Shown here: positions 15,876 to 25,647 of the stretch, piece after piece
How the letters are laid out: each line of letters begins with the position of its first letter
Position numbering within the stretch: position 1 is the first letter of the stretch
NCBI RefSeq assembly: GCF_007858185.1
Contig: NZ_VFES01000016.1
Location: 1 to 64,000 of the forward strand
Length of the DNA: 64,000 nucleotides
From: Pseudomonas grimontii
GTDB taxonomy: Bacteria; Pseudomonadota; Gammaproteobacteria; Pseudomonadales; Pseudomonadaceae
Direction of reading: 5' to 3'
Notes under the pieces: generated by a model
Databases searched by the model: none
What the model was told of the DNA's origin: nothing
Seen by the model: the letters and a program-made list of their open reading frames with translations, nothing else
Made by a program: the position numbers and the translations under genes

Positions 15876-16505
15876 ACGCGCCGGGACTTCCTTCCATTGG
15901 CCTTGGTCCAGGCCGTCGATTGTCCAATCGCCGATACGCACCCGCACCAGACGCAAGGTCGGCAGGCCCACGGCGGCGGTCATGCGTCGTACCTGGCGGT
16001 TACGCCCCTCTCGAATCACCAGCTCAAGCCAGTAAGTCGGTAGGTTTTTGCGAAAGCGCACCGGCGGGTTGCGCGGCCACAACTCAGGCTCGTCCAAACG
16101 CCGGGCCTCGGCGGGCAGGGTTTTGCCGTCGTTGAGTTCTACCCCCTCGCGCAGGCGTTGCAGCAACTCTTCGGTGGGTTCGCCCTCCACCTGCACCCAG
16201 TAGGTTTTCGCCAGCTTGTGCTTGGGATCGGCGATACGCGCTTGCAACTGGCCATCGTTGGTCAGCAGCAACAGGCCTTCGCTGTCACGGTCCAGGCGGC
16301 CTGCCGGGTAGATGCCGGGGATGTCGATAAAATCCTTGAGCGTCGCGCGCCCGCCTTCGTCGCTGAACTGGGTCAGCACATCGAAGGGTTTATTGAACAG
16401 GATCAACTTCGGCTCGGCCGGTGGCGCCTTGGCAACACGGCGCGCGGCAGAATACGGAGGTTTCACGCCAGGGCGGCGCGGATCGGGACGGCTGGGACGG
16501 GACAT
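15870..16505 (-). CDS. rluE: 23S rRNA pseudouridine synthase RluE
   Basis: The protein is a 211-residue RsuA-family enzyme that makes a pseudouridine in helix 89 of 23S rRNA (position 2457 in E. coli). The opening FNKPFDVLTQFSDEGGRATLKDFI resembles RluE, and the catalytic Asp sits in AGRLDRDSEGLLLL (about 65-78). The C-terminal NRQVRRM block is the family signature. It lacks the S4 domain, as RluE does. The start could be the ATG at 16503-16505 or the one at 16536-16538. Neither has a good ribosome site, and I chose the shorter. Confidence 0.88.
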   Translation of the reverse strand: MSRPSRPDPRRPGVKPPYSAARRVAKAPPAEPKLILFNKPFDVLTQFSDEGGRATLKDFIDIPGIYPAGRLDRDSEGLLLLTNDGQLQARIADPKHKLAKTYWVQVEGEPTEELLQRLREGVELNDGKTLPAEARRLDEPELWPRNPPVRFRKNLPTYWLELVIREGRNRQVRRMTAAVGLPTLRLVRVRIGDWTIDGLDQGQWKEVPARL

Positions 16506-16576
16506 GGCAAAGGAACATCTAACGGTCAGGACCGACAATGCTAGTGGCCTGACCGCTAAATAACCATCCCAACCGC

Positions 16577-18049
16577 TTAGCGGAACGGCGGCTCGTCGAA
16601 GCTGCGCAGTTTGCGCGAGTGCAGCGAATTGAGTTCGGTGCGCAACAAGTCCACCGCCTCGATGCCGATCTTCAAATGCTGGCTGACCGCACGTTCATAG
16701 AACGCGTTGGCCGAGCCCGGCAGCTTGATCTCACTGTGCAGCGGCTTGTCCGACACGCACAGCAATGTGCCGTACGGTACGCGCAAGCGGTAGCCTTGGG
16801 CGGCGATGGTGCCGCTTTCCATGTCCACCGCCACGGCGCGGGAGAGGTTGATCAACGGTCGTTCCTGGGCCCAACGCAGCTCCCAGTTGCGGTCGTCGTA
16901 GGTCAGCACGGTGCCGGTACGCAGGCGTTTTTTCAGCTCTTCGCCTTTCTCACCGGTGACATTCGCCGCCGCCTGCTGCAAGGCCATCTGCACTTCGGCC
17001 AGGGCCGGGATCGGAATGTTCGGCGGTACCACCCGATCGAGAATCCCGTCGCGGCGCATATAGGCGTGGGCCAGTACGTAGTCGCCGATAGTCTGGGATT
17101 GGCGCAGGCCGCCACAGTGGCCAATCATCAGCCAGCAGTGTGGACGCAGCACCGCCAGGTGATCGGTGATGTTCTTGGCGTTGGACGGGCCGACACCGAT
17201 GTTCACCAAGGTCACGCCGTGGCCATCGCTGGCCTGCAGGTGATAGGCCGGCATCTGGTAGCGGTGCCACACCACGCCCGCGGCAATCGCCGAGGCTTCG
17301 CCGTGGTCCATGCTCTTGTCGATGATGACGTTGCCCGGCAGCACCATGCGGATAAAACGCGGGTCGCTGCGCAGTTGTTCCAGGCCATGCAGGATGAACT
17401 GGTCGACATAGCGGTGGTAGTTGGTCAGTAGGATCCACGGCTGCACATGGCGCCAGTCGCTGCCGGTGTAATGCACCAGCCGGCGCAGGGAAAAGTCCAC
17501 GCGCGCCGCATCGAACAGCGCCAGCGGCAGCGGGTCGGTGTTTTCCCAGTCGTAGAGGCCGTCGGCGATGCCATCGGTGGCGGCCGACAGGTCGGTGCTG
17601 GGGAACACGCGCGCCAAGGTCGCGGCGGTCACACCGGAGCCGGCCAGTTCGTCGCCCTGCTCCACCACGTAGGGGTACGGAATGTTCTGCTGGCTGACGC
17701 CCACTTCCACGGTCACGGTGAAGTCGTGCATCAGCGGCACCAGTTGTTCCAGCAAATACTTACGGAACGCCGCAGGATGAGTAACGGTAACGCTGTAGGT
17801 CCCCGGTAGCTGGACCTTGGCATACGCCCGGGTAGTCTGTGGGACTTCGCCGTGGCAGTGGTAAGTCAGGCGCAGTTCCGGGTAGCGAAACAGCGCACGT
17901 TGTGCGGCGTCGGGTTCGACGCGGTCCTTGAGGTATTGCTTGAGGGCTTGATTGAGCGCGCCGGTGGCACGCTCATGCAGGGCCGCCAGCCGATCCACGG
18001 CCTCTTCGGCGGTTTGAACGACAACAAAAGCTTCGGTCACGGTAAGCAT
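16577..18049 (-). CDS. amn: AMP nucleosidase
   Basis: The 490-residue enzyme hydrolyses AMP to adenine and ribose 5-phosphate and thus adjusts purine nucleotide pools. The N-terminal AMN domain (about 1-180) is followed by a nucleoside-phosphorylase-like domain with VNIGVGPSNAKNITDHLAVLRP and MIGHCGGLRQSQ, and VDMESGTIAAQGYRLRVPYGTLLCVSDKPLHSE split across about 430-460. The ATG at 18047-18049 gives the family start MLTVTEAFVVVQ. An upstream frame extension of 26 codons is unlikely to be used. It appears monocistronic. Confidence 0.92.
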   Translation of the reverse strand: MLTVTEAFVVVQTAEEAVDRLAALHERATGALNQALKQYLKDRVEPDAAQRALFRYPELRLTYHCHGEVPQTTRAYAKVQLPGTYSVTVTHPAAFRKYLLEQLVPLMHDFTVTVEVGVSQQNIPYPYVVEQGDELAGSGVTAATLARVFPSTDLSAATDGIADGLYDWENTDPLPLALFDAARVDFSLRRLVHYTGSDWRHVQPWILLTNYHRYVDQFILHGLEQLRSDPRFIRMVLPGNVIIDKSMDHGEASAIAAGVVWHRYQMPAYHLQASDGHGVTLVNIGVGPSNAKNITDHLAVLRPHCWLMIGHCGGLRQSQTIGDYVLAHAYMRRDGILDRVVPPNIPIPALAEVQMALQQAAANVTGEKGEELKKRLRTGTVLTYDDRNWELRWAQERPLINLSRAVAVDMESGTIAAQGYRLRVPYGTLLCVSDKPLHSEIKLPGSANAFYERAVSQHLKIGIEAVDLLRTELNSLHSRKLRSFDEPPFR

Positions 18050-18141
18050 CCTGTGTTCTGACTTGCAGGCCTTTATCTTGCCTGTATCCCTGTCAGACGC
18101 AAACCTTGAATTGGAGTGCCCTCTCAAGATTGCTGCAATCC

Positions 18142-18236
18142 CTGTGGGAGGGGGCTTGCTCCCGATAGCGGTGGGTCAGTTTATAGATAGGCTGACTGAC
18201 ACTCAGCCATCGGGAGCAAGCCCCCTCCCACATTTG
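18142..18236. repeat. REPIN, class B
   Basis: Left arm CTGTGGGAGGGGGCTTGC begins at 18143 and the right arm ends at 18234. The inner inverted segment (GGTGGGTCAG against CTGACTGACAC) matches the other class B elements. It lies between the amn promoter region and the end of the AidB-like gene. Confidence 0.9.
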
Positions 18237-18244
18237 GACCGTGT

Positions 18245-19900
18245 TTATTCAGATACAGTGGGGCTTGAGCGCGCGACGATGGCTTCGACATCAACGCCTC
18301 GCGGCAAGGTGCCATATGCCCGGCCAGACGACTGGCCCAAACGGCTGGCGATAAAGCCATCGCTGACCGCCGCATGACCGGCCTCCAGCAACAACTTGGC
18401 CTGTAGCGCCACAGCAATATCCTCGGTCAACTGCCGCGCGCGGTACTGGATGTCCTGGGTGTCCATGAACGCCGACTTCAGTTGCTCGATGTGCCGCGCC
18501 AGCTGCTTGTCGCCATGCCCATCACCGAGTTCGACAAACAACGCCTCCAGCACGCCGGGCTCTTTGGACAGTGCGCGCAGCACGTCCAGGCATTGCACGT
18601 TGCCGGAACCTTCCCACGTCGAATTCACCGGTGCCTCACGGTACAAACGCGGCAGAATGCTGTCCTCCACGTAGCCCGCACCGCCCATGCATTCGGCGGC
18701 TTCGTTGATCATCGCCGGGGCGCGCTTGCAGATCCAATACTTGCCCACCGCCGTCACCAGCCGAGCGAACTTGGCTTCCCGCTCATCGCCCAGGTTGTCC
18801 AGGGCGCAGCCCATGCGCATGCTCAAGGCCAGCGAGGCTTCGCTTTCCAGGGCCAGGTCGGCCAGCACGTTTTGCATCAGCGGTTGCTCGCTGAGTACGC
18901 GACCACCCACCAGACGATGGGCGCAATGATGGCTGGCCTGGGTCAACGCCTGGCGCATCAAGGCGCTGGAGCCCACCATGCAATCGAAACGGGTCATGGC
19001 GACCATCTCGATGATGGTCGGCACGCCACGCCCCTCTTCACCGATCATCCAGGCCAGGGCCCCGCGAAACTCCACTTCACTGGAGGCGTTGGAGCAGTTG
19101 CCCAGTTTGTTTTTCAGCCGCTGGATGTAGAACTCGTTGCGGGTGTCATCCGGGCGGTGCCGGGGCAGCAGGAAACAGGTCAGGCCTTTGTCGGTCTGGG
19201 CCAGAGTCAGGAAGGCATCGCACATCGGCGCAGAGCAGAACCACTTGTGGCCCACCAGTTCATAGGCTTGCCCAGGCCCGCCCGCGCCCACCGGATAGGC
19301 GCGGGTGGTGTTGGCGCGCACGTCGGTGCCGCCCTGTTTCTCGGTCATCGCCATGCCGATGGTTGCACCGGTCTTGTGGGCAATGCCGACATTGCGCGGG
19401 TCGTATTGGGTGCTGAGGATTTTCGGCAGCCAGGTCTTCGCCAGGTCGGGTTGCAGGCGCAGGGCCGGGACGCAGGCGAAGGTCATGGTGAGCGGGCAGC
19501 CGGTGCCGGCCTCAGCCTGGCTGTGCAGGTAGGTCATGGCAGCACGCGCCACATGGGCGCCGGATTGTGGATGGGCCCACGGCAGCGACGGCAGGCCATG
19601 CTCGACCGCAGTGCGCATCAGCTCGTGGTAGGCCGGGTGAAACTCCACCAGATCGATGCGATGGCCATACCGGTCATGGCTGCTGAACACCGGTTTGTTC
19701 TGGTTGGCCAGGAACCCGGCCTCCATCAGCGGCCCGCCGGCCAACACCCCGTACGCATCGATGCGCGCCTGCGCCCAGCCGGCGCCAAAGCGCCGCGACC
19801 ACTCTTGCAGCGGCACGTCGATGCGGTACAGGTTGGTGCCGTCCAAGGAGGGCGGCTGGTTGGTGACGTCGTGGGTTTCGGCGAACTGATGCAGGTTCAT
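18245..19900 (-). CDS. aidB: AidB-like acyl-CoA dehydrogenase
   Basis: This 551-residue flavoprotein of the acyl-CoA dehydrogenase superfamily has the AidB-specific long form. The diagnostic blocks are AMTEKQGGTDVRANTT (FAD site, about 185-200), ECMGGAGYVEDS, and RLYREAPVNSTWEGSGN (about 430-446) with the C-terminal helical DNA-binding-like region. E. coli AidB is induced by alkylation damage and binds DNA. Here no ada or alkB neighbour is present, so a role in repair is only inferred from family. GGAGG precedes the ATG at 19898-19900. The upstream gene is a hybrid kinase on the same strand, about 100 bases away. Confidence 0.87.
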   Translation of the reverse strand: MNLHQFAETHDVTNQPPSLDGTNLYRIDVPLQEWSRRFGAGWAQARIDAYGVLAGGPLMEAGFLANQNKPVFSSHDRYGHRIDLVEFHPAYHELMRTAVEHGLPSLPWAHPQSGAHVARAAMTYLHSQAEAGTGCPLTMTFACVPALRLQPDLAKTWLPKILSTQYDPRNVGIAHKTGATIGMAMTEKQGGTDVRANTTRAYPVGAGGPGQAYELVGHKWFCSAPMCDAFLTLAQTDKGLTCFLLPRHRPDDTRNEFYIQRLKNKLGNCSNASSEVEFRGALAWMIGEEGRGVPTIIEMVAMTRFDCMVGSSALMRQALTQASHHCAHRLVGGRVLSEQPLMQNVLADLALESEASLALSMRMGCALDNLGDEREAKFARLVTAVGKYWICKRAPAMINEAAECMGGAGYVEDSILPRLYREAPVNSTWEGSGNVQCLDVLRALSKEPGVLEALFVELGDGHGDKQLARHIEQLKSAFMDTQDIQYRARQLTEDIAVALQAKLLLEAGHAAVSDGFIASRLGQSSGRAYGTLPRGVDVEAIVARSSPTVSE

Positions 19901-20000
19901 GACGGGCCTCCTGGAAAAAAGGCCCTGTCGAATGCACACCTACCCATAAAGGCGCAGATCGATTGAGGCCGGTTTTTTCAGTTAAGCACCGTCATCCGGG

Positions 20001-22391
20001 TTAAAAAAGTGGCATACGCGCCGAATGCCCGGCGCGTTCGCCGTCTAACGCGTTTAACAAGTGGCGCTCCAGTACCGCCTGTAACGCCTCGAAGCGCACC
20101 GGCTTGGCCAGGCGCTCGGTGATGCCGACGCCATGGCAGCGCTCGCGCTCGGAGGTATTCAGCGAGGTACTCAAGGCGATCACCGGCAATTCACTGCCGC
20201 CAGGCAGCGCACGAATCTGACAACACAACGAGAAACCGCCTTCAGGTATGTCCAACAAGACGGCGTCGAAGTTTTGCCCCTGCAAGGCCGCCAACGCAGC
20301 CGGACCACCGTCCACGGTTTTCACTCGGTAACCCAGCTTGAGCAACATGCCACGCACCACCAACTGGCCGACGCTGTTGTCATCCACCAGCAATACCGCG
20401 CAGTCCTGGGGCGCGCGCTGCCGATCGGGCGCCGGTTTTGCCTCGGGCGGCACCGGGCTGACTTTCACGTCCAGCTGGAAGCGGCTGCCCTTGTGCGGCT
20501 CGGAATGATGGGTAAGGCGCCCGCCCAACAACTCGATCAATTGCCGGCAGATGGCCAAGCCGATACCCAGGCCGCCGTATTCGCGGGTCATGGAGCCATC
20601 GAGCTGGAAAAAGCGCTGGTACAAGGTGGCCTCGTCGAGGAAGGCGAAACCAATACCGGTGTCGGTAACAATGAAGCTCAGGCGCACACCACCGTCACTG
20701 TGAGGCACACCTACCACGCGCAGGCGCACGGAGCCTTCGCGGGTGAACTTGAAAGCGTTGTCCAGCAAGCAATCCAGGCACTGGACCAGTTTGTCGACGT
20801 CGCCCACCACACGGTCCGGCAGCTCATCGGCCACATCAATGGAAAATGCCAGGCCTTTGCCTTGGGCGCTGGCGTTGAATTGCTGGCGCAAGGTGTCGAG
20901 CACGCCGCGCAGGCTGAACACCCGAGGCTGGGCACTCAGGCGCCCGGCCTGCAATTCGGTGAGCGTGAGGATGCCATTGACCATGCGCATCATGTCCCGT
21001 GCCGAACCGGCGGCAGTTTGCTGGTACTGCGCCAGGTCATCGTCCAACGGCACCGTTTGCATCAGCTCAAGGGAGCCGATCACACCGTTCATGGGCGTGC
21101 GCAGTTCGTGGGTCAGCGTCGCGAGGAATTCATCCTTGAGACGGTTGCTGCGGGCCAGTTGCTGGTTGAGCACTTCGAGCTTCTGACTGGCATCGAACAG
21201 GATCTGCGCCTGTTGCTCACGCATGCCATTGATGCGGTCGGCGAGGGCCAGGGATAACAGCGCCACTTCAATCGCCGAGCCGATCTGGCTGGCGTACATG
21301 GTGAGGAACACATTGGGCAGGTAGCCCAGCACCATCAGCGTGTTCACCACCCCGCCCAGCAGGAACGCCGACCAGGCGATGATGAAATACCGCGCCACCC
21401 GCTGGCCGCAGTACCAGGCCTTGATGGCGGCGACGAAGATGGTCACGGTGAATACCAGCGCTAGGCCGGTGGCCAGGCGCAAGGCCAGGGCGTAGCTGGT
21501 CAGCAGCGCCAGCGCCATCACTACGCCGCCGCACACCGCCAGTGTCAGCAAGACCCGGTTGAGCCAGCGGCTGTGCTGCGCGGTATGCAGGAAGCTACGG
21601 GCGAACAGGCTGCCGAACAGCGCCGCCGAACCGATCAGCAACGGCACCGCCGCATTCGCCCACCACGGGTTGTTGGGCCAGAAGTACTGCACCGCCACGC
21701 CATTGACCGAGAGTTGGTACAGGCCAAACGAGGCGATATAGAGGATGTAATACAGGTAGCTGGTGTCGCGCACGCTCAGGTAGATGAACAGGTTGTAGAC
21801 CAGCATCCCCAGCAATACGCCGTAGATCACCCCAAGCACAGACAGGCGCAACGGTTGTTGCTCCAGGTAAGCGGTGCCGGACCAGAGCGTCAGCGGCGCC
21901 TGGATCGAGCCCTCACTTTGCAGGCGCAGGTAGAGTGTTTGCTGCTGGTCAGGCACAAAATTGAGCTTGAACAGGTAGTTGCTCTGGCTGACTTCACGGC
22001 TGGAAAAAGGCAGCGCACTGCCGGTGCGGATGGCCAGCCGATAGTTGCCGGTGCCATCGTTCTGGTACAGGTCCAGATGATTCAGCGGTGGGTAAGCCAA
22101 CTCCAGGAACCAGGTACGCGGTGCGCGGGGGTCTTTGGCCATGTAATGCAGGTCGACCTTGAGCCAGAACACCGACCGCGAATAGCCGGCATTGAGGGTG
22201 GCTTTGTCATGGTGCTTGAATTGCGCAGCGTAGGCGGGGGAGCTTACTTCGGCGATGGTGAGGGCATCGGTTGGGTCTTCGAGCACTTGCATGGCTCGGC
22301 CCAGCGGCAGGCTTCGGGTGTCCTGGTTGAACTCAATGGCGCTGGCGAGCATCGGCAGCCCGCACAACAATAGAATCAGAAAATAGCGCAT
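20001..22391 (-). CDS. 7TMR-DISM hybrid sensor histidine kinase
   Basis: The 796-residue inner-membrane sensor starts with a signal peptide (about 1-18). A periplasmic 7TMR-DISMED2 domain (30-165), seven transmembrane helices (185-385), a coiled coil, HisKA with His 428 in LTHELRTPMN, HATPase (N-box DNAFKFT about 545, G boxes DTGIGFAF and GGLGIGLAI) and a C-terminal receiver (about 665-785, acceptor Asp 714 in VLLDIPEGGF, Lys in AKPVRF) follow. The usual MPxMDG after the acceptor Asp is replaced by IPEGGF, so the receiver is diverged. No response regulator gene is adjacent. Partner and signal are unknown. A 275-base spacer separates it from divergent thiD. Confidence 0.9.
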   Translation of the reverse strand: MRYFLILLLCGLPMLASAIEFNQDTRSLPLGRAMQVLEDPTDALTIAEVSSPAYAAQFKHHDKATLNAGYSRSVFWLKVDLHYMAKDPRAPRTWFLELAYPPLNHLDLYQNDGTGNYRLAIRTGSALPFSSREVSQSNYLFKLNFVPDQQQTLYLRLQSEGSIQAPLTLWSGTAYLEQQPLRLSVLGVIYGVLLGMLVYNLFIYLSVRDTSYLYYILYIASFGLYQLSVNGVAVQYFWPNNPWWANAAVPLLIGSAALFGSLFARSFLHTAQHSRWLNRVLLTLAVCGGVVMALALLTSYALALRLATGLALVFTVTIFVAAIKAWYCGQRVARYFIIAWSAFLLGGVVNTLMVLGYLPNVFLTMYASQIGSAIEVALLSLALADRINGMREQQAQILFDASQKLEVLNQQLARSNRLKDEFLATLTHELRTPMNGVIGSLELMQTVPLDDDLAQYQQTAAGSARDMMRMVNGILTLTELQAGRLSAQPRVFSLRGVLDTLRQQFNASAQGKGLAFSIDVADELPDRVVGDVDKLVQCLDCLLDNAFKFTREGSVRLRVVGVPHSDGGVRLSFIVTDTGIGFAFLDEATLYQRFFQLDGSMTREYGGLGIGLAICRQLIELLGGRLTHHSEPHKGSRFQLDVKVSPVPPEAKPAPDRQRAPQDCAVLLVDDNSVGQLVVRGMLLKLGYRVKTVDGGPAALAALQGQNFDAVLLDIPEGGFSLCCQIRALPGGSELPVIALSTSLNTSERERCHGVGITERLAKPVRFEALQAVLERHLLNALDGERAGHSARMPLF

Positions 22392-22666
22392 AGAGCCCCA
22401 GCGTGGCCTGTCCGGTTATGTCAAAAGCCCCCCATTCCTTTTGAGAAGACGTACACCGGCGGTACAGTAAGTTGTTTGGATCCACTTTAGCATAGCCGCT
22501 AAAGGCCATTGGACACCATTGAAATAATTTTTTGAAAGGCTCTAGAACAAGGCTTTCAGCGCGTTTCAGCGGCCGACGAAACGCCAAAAAAGCGGTGCTT
22601 TCAGGCCAAAATTCAACCATCGCCCGACGGCCCCGCCAAAAGCGTTTGGTGGTAAGCTCGCGCACC

Positions 22667-23464
22667 ATGAATATCTACAGCTCTCGCCCCGTTGTCCTCT
22701 GTCTCTCCGGCCATGATCCCAGTGGTGGCGCCGGCTTGCAGGCAGATATCGAAGCCCTGCTCGCCCAGGGGTGCCATGCGGCTCCAGCCGTCACCGCCCT
22801 GACCGTGCAGAACACCGTCAATGTCAGCGATTTTCGCGTGCTCGACCGTGAGTGGGTACTGGCCCAGGCCAATGCAGTGCTCGGCGACTCCGAAGTGGCG
22901 GCGGTCAAGCTGGGCATGCTCGGCTCCACCGCGATGGTCGACACCGTGGTCGAACTGCTGCAGGCGCACCCGCACCTGCCGGTAGTGTGCGACCCGGTGC
23001 TGCGCGCCGGCGGCGGTGGCAGCCTGGGCAAGGACGAAGTCGGCTACGCCATGCGCGAGCGGTTGTTGCCGTTGTCGCTGATCGCCACGCCGAACCTGCC
23101 TGAAGCCCGCATCCTCGCCGAACTGCCCGAGGGCACCGCCGACGAATGCGCCGAGAAGCTGTTGCCGTTTATCAAGCACCTGTTGATCACCGGCGGCCAT
23201 GGCGATGAGCACGAAGTGCACAACCGTCTCTACAGCCGTGATGGCACGCGCCAGACCTTTACCTGCCAGCGCCTGCCCGGCAGCTATCACGGTTCGGGCT
23301 GCACCCTGGCCAGCGCCCTGGCCGGACGGATCGCCCAAGGCGAAGGGCTGGTAAGTGCGGTGCAGTCGGCACTTAACTACACTTGGCGCACCCTGCGTGA
23401 CGCCGAACAACTCGGCCGGGGCCAGTTTGTACCGCGCCGGCTGCCGCTGGATTTCTGCTCGTAA
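22667..23464 (+). CDS. thiD: Hydroxymethylpyrimidine / phosphomethylpyrimidine kinase
   Basis: The 265-residue ribokinase-family enzyme phosphorylates HMP and then HMP-P to give HMP-PP for thiamine synthesis. It has the SGHDPSGGAGLQADI start (about 14-28), VCDPVLRAGGGG in the middle and the anion-hole motif GSGCTLASALA near residue 205. The ATG at 22667 gives the family N-terminus; the frame extends 45 codons upstream but without similarity. It is the first gene of thiD-thiE-hemL. I see no TPP riboswitch in the 275-base leader. Confidence 0.92.
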   Translation: MNIYSSRPVVLCLSGHDPSGGAGLQADIEALLAQGCHAAPAVTALTVQNTVNVSDFRVLDREWVLAQANAVLGDSEVAAVKLGMLGSTAMVDTVVELLQAHPHLPVVCDPVLRAGGGGSLGKDEVGYAMRERLLPLSLIATPNLPEARILAELPEGTADECAEKLLPFIKHLLITGGHGDEHEVHNRLYSRDGTRQTFTCQRLPGSYHGSGCTLASALAGRIAQGEGLVSAVQSALNYTWRTLRDAEQLGRGQFVPRRLPLDFCS

Positions 23465-23496
23465 CTTTCTGCTCTTAAAAGCAAGAGGCCTGCCCG

Positions 23497-24126
23497 ATGA
23501 AACTACGTGGCCTTTACGCCATTACCGACAGCCAACTGTTGGCCGGCAAGTTCCTCGCCTACGTCGAAGCGGCATTGGACGGTGGCGTGACCCTGCTGCA
23601 ATACCGCGACAAAAGCAGCGACGAAGCCCGGCGCCTGCGCGAAGCGGAAAAACTGCGGGAGCTGTGCTCGCGCTACAAGACCCAGCTTATTATCAATGAT
23701 GACTTTGACTTGGCCGCGCGCCTGGGCGTCGGCGTGCACCTGGGCCAGACCGACGGCCCCCTGACGCCGGCTCGTGCGCTGCTCGGCTCCAAGGCAATCA
23801 TCGGCGCCACCTGCCACGGCCAGATCGAACTGGCCGAACAGGCGGCGAAGGAAGGCGCCAGTTATGTCGCCTTCGGCCGCTTCTTCAATTCCAACACCAA
23901 GCCGGGCGCTCCGGCCGCCAGCGTTGAAATGCTCGCCGAGGCCCGCAAGCGCCTGCACGTGCCGATCTGCGTGATCGGCGGCATCACCCTGGAGAACGCC
24001 GAACCGCTGGTAGCCCATGGTGCCGACCTGCTGGCCGTGGTCCACGGCCTGTTCGGTGCCGACAGCACCCAGGAAGTCACGCGTCGCGCCCGCGCCTTCA
24101 ACGACCTTCTTAAAATTTCAGTTTAG
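23497..24126 (+). CDS. thiE: Thiamine-phosphate synthase
   Basis: The 209-residue TIM-barrel enzyme joins HMP-PP and thiazole phosphate to thiamine phosphate. Blocks seen are LYAITDSQLLAG (6-17), LLQYRDKSSDE (pyrophosphate site, about 35-45), LIINDDFDLA, GVHLGQTD, GRFFNSNTKPG and CVIGGITLENA. Length is normal. It lies 32 bases after thiD and 11 before hemL, forming one operon that links thiamine and heme cofactor synthesis, as is common in Pseudomonas. Confidence 0.94.
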   Translation: MKLRGLYAITDSQLLAGKFLAYVEAALDGGVTLLQYRDKSSDEARRLREAEKLRELCSRYKTQLIINDDFDLAARLGVGVHLGQTDGPLTPARALLGSKAIIGATCHGQIELAEQAAKEGASYVAFGRFFNSNTKPGAPAASVEMLAEARKRLHVPICVIGGITLENAEPLVAHGADLLAVVHGLFGADSTQEVTRRARAFNDLLKISV

Positions 24127-24137
24127 AGAGCCCGATC

Positions 24138-25421
24138 ATGTCTCGTTCAGAAACCCTGTTTGCCGATGCCCAGAAACACATCCCCGGCGGTGTGAACTCC
24201 CCCGTGCGTGCGTTCAAGAGCGTGGGTGGCACGCCGTTGTTCTTCAAGCATGCCGAAGGCGCCTACGTCACCGACGAAGACGACAAGCGCTACGTGGATT
24301 ACGTCGGCTCCTGGGGGCCGATGATCCTCGGCCACAGCCACCCGGACGTGCTGGACGCAGTGCGCAAGCAGCTGGAACACGGGCTGTCCTACGGCGCGCC
24401 GACCGCCATGGAAACCGAGATGGCCGACCTGGTATGCAGCATCGTGCCGTCGATGGAGATGGTGCGCATGGTCAGTTCCGGCACCGAAGCCACCATGAGC
24501 GCGATTCGCCTGGCCCGTGGTTTCACCGGCCGCGACAGCATCATCAAGTTCGAAGGCTGCTACCACGGCCACTCCGACAGCCTGCTGGTCAAAGCCGGTT
24601 CCGGCGCGCTGACCCAAGGCGTACCCAGCTCGGCCGGTGTACCGGCAGCGTTCGCCAAACACACCCTGACCCTGCCGTTCAATGACATCGGCGCCGTCGA
24701 GCAGATGCTCAGCGAAGTCGGCCAGGACGTGGCCTGCATCATCGTCGAGCCGGTGGCCGGCAACATGAACTGCGTGCCGCCCGCCCCAGGCTTTCTGGAA
24801 GGCCTGCGCGAACAATGCGACAAGCACGGCGTGGTGCTGATTTTCGACGAAGTGATGACCGGCTTCCGCGTTGCCCTCGGCGGAGCCCAGGCGCACTACG
24901 GCGTCACGCCGGACCTGAGCACCTTCGGCAAGATCATCGGTGGCGGCATGCCGGTAGGCTGCTTCGGTGGCAAGCGCGAAATCATGCAGCACATCGCGCC
25001 GCTGGGCCCGGTGTACCAGGCCGGCACACTCTCGGGTAACCCGCTGGCCATGGCGGCGGGCCTGACTACCCTGCGCCTGATCAGCCGCCCGGGCTTCCAC
25101 GCCGAGCTGACCGATTACACCAGCCGCCTGCTGGACGGCCTGCAGCAGCGCGCCGATGCCGCCGGTATCCCGTTCGTGACCACGCAAGCGGGCGGCATGT
25201 TTGGCCTGTACTTCAGCGGCGCCGATGACATCGTCACCTTTGATGATGTGATGGGCAGCGATGCCGACCTGTTCAAGCGCTTCTTCCACCTGATGCTGGA
25301 GGGCGGCGTGTACCTGGCGCCGAGCGCCTTTGAAGCGGGCTTCACCTCGATCGCCCATGGCGATGCCGAGCTGAAACTGACCCTGGATGCCGCCGAACGC
25401 GCCTTCGCCGCACTGAAATAA
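24138..25421 (+). CDS. hemL: Glutamate-1-semialdehyde 2,1-aminomutase
   Basis: The 427-residue PLP enzyme converts glutamate 1-semialdehyde to 5-aminolevulinate, the first committed tetrapyrrole precursor of the C5 pathway. It has the start IPGGVNSPVRAF, SSGTEATMSAIRLARG (about 120-135), the PLP lysine in FGKIIGGGMPVG (about 265) and YQAGTLSGNPLAMAAG. It is the third gene of the thiD-thiE-hemL unit. A terminator-like hairpin follows its stop at 25436-25460. Confidence 0.95.
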   Translation: MSRSETLFADAQKHIPGGVNSPVRAFKSVGGTPLFFKHAEGAYVTDEDDKRYVDYVGSWGPMILGHSHPDVLDAVRKQLEHGLSYGAPTAMETEMADLVCSIVPSMEMVRMVSSGTEATMSAIRLARGFTGRDSIIKFEGCYHGHSDSLLVKAGSGALTQGVPSSAGVPAAFAKHTLTLPFNDIGAVEQMLSEVGQDVACIIVEPVAGNMNCVPPAPGFLEGLREQCDKHGVVLIFDEVMTGFRVALGGAQAHYGVTPDLSTFGKIIGGGMPVGCFGGKREIMQHIAPLGPVYQAGTLSGNPLAMAAGLTTLRLISRPGFHAELTDYTSRLLDGLQQRADAAGIPFVTTQAGGMFGLYFSGADDIVTFDDVMGSDADLFKRFFHLMLEGGVYLAPSAFEAGFTSIAHGDAELKLTLDAAERAFAALK

Positions 25422-25435
25422 ACCGGTGCAAAAAC

Positions 25436-25460
25436 CTGACGTCGCTGTGGGCGGCGTCAG
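25436..25460 (+). terminator. Hairpin after hemL
   Basis: CTGACGTCGC at 25436-25445 pairs with GCGGCGTCAG at 25451-25460 (ten pairs, one a G-U) around a five-base loop. It is followed by ATTTGCTACTTTGCTT, a T-rich but interrupted tail. It is a probable end of the thiD-thiE-hemL transcript. Confidence 0.6.
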
Positions 25461-25647
25461 ATTTGCTACTTTGCTTACAGAGATTTCCTTATTTTTCCGA
25501 GAATTTACCTGCAATCCGGCAGATAACTTGCCCAAGCAGCAGAAAAACGAGTAAAGACTTTGTAAGCAGAGGCCTGCTTATTTCATAATGCGCGCTTATT
25601 GGATCCCGTGAGGATCCGCGCGCCCCGTCAGAGGTAAGTCGATTCCC

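Noticed and set aside
22392..22666. Possible TPP riboswitch before thiD
   Set aside because: The spacer does not show the conserved CUGAGA and GGA elements of the THI box in order, and thiC, not thiD, carries it in Pseudomonas.
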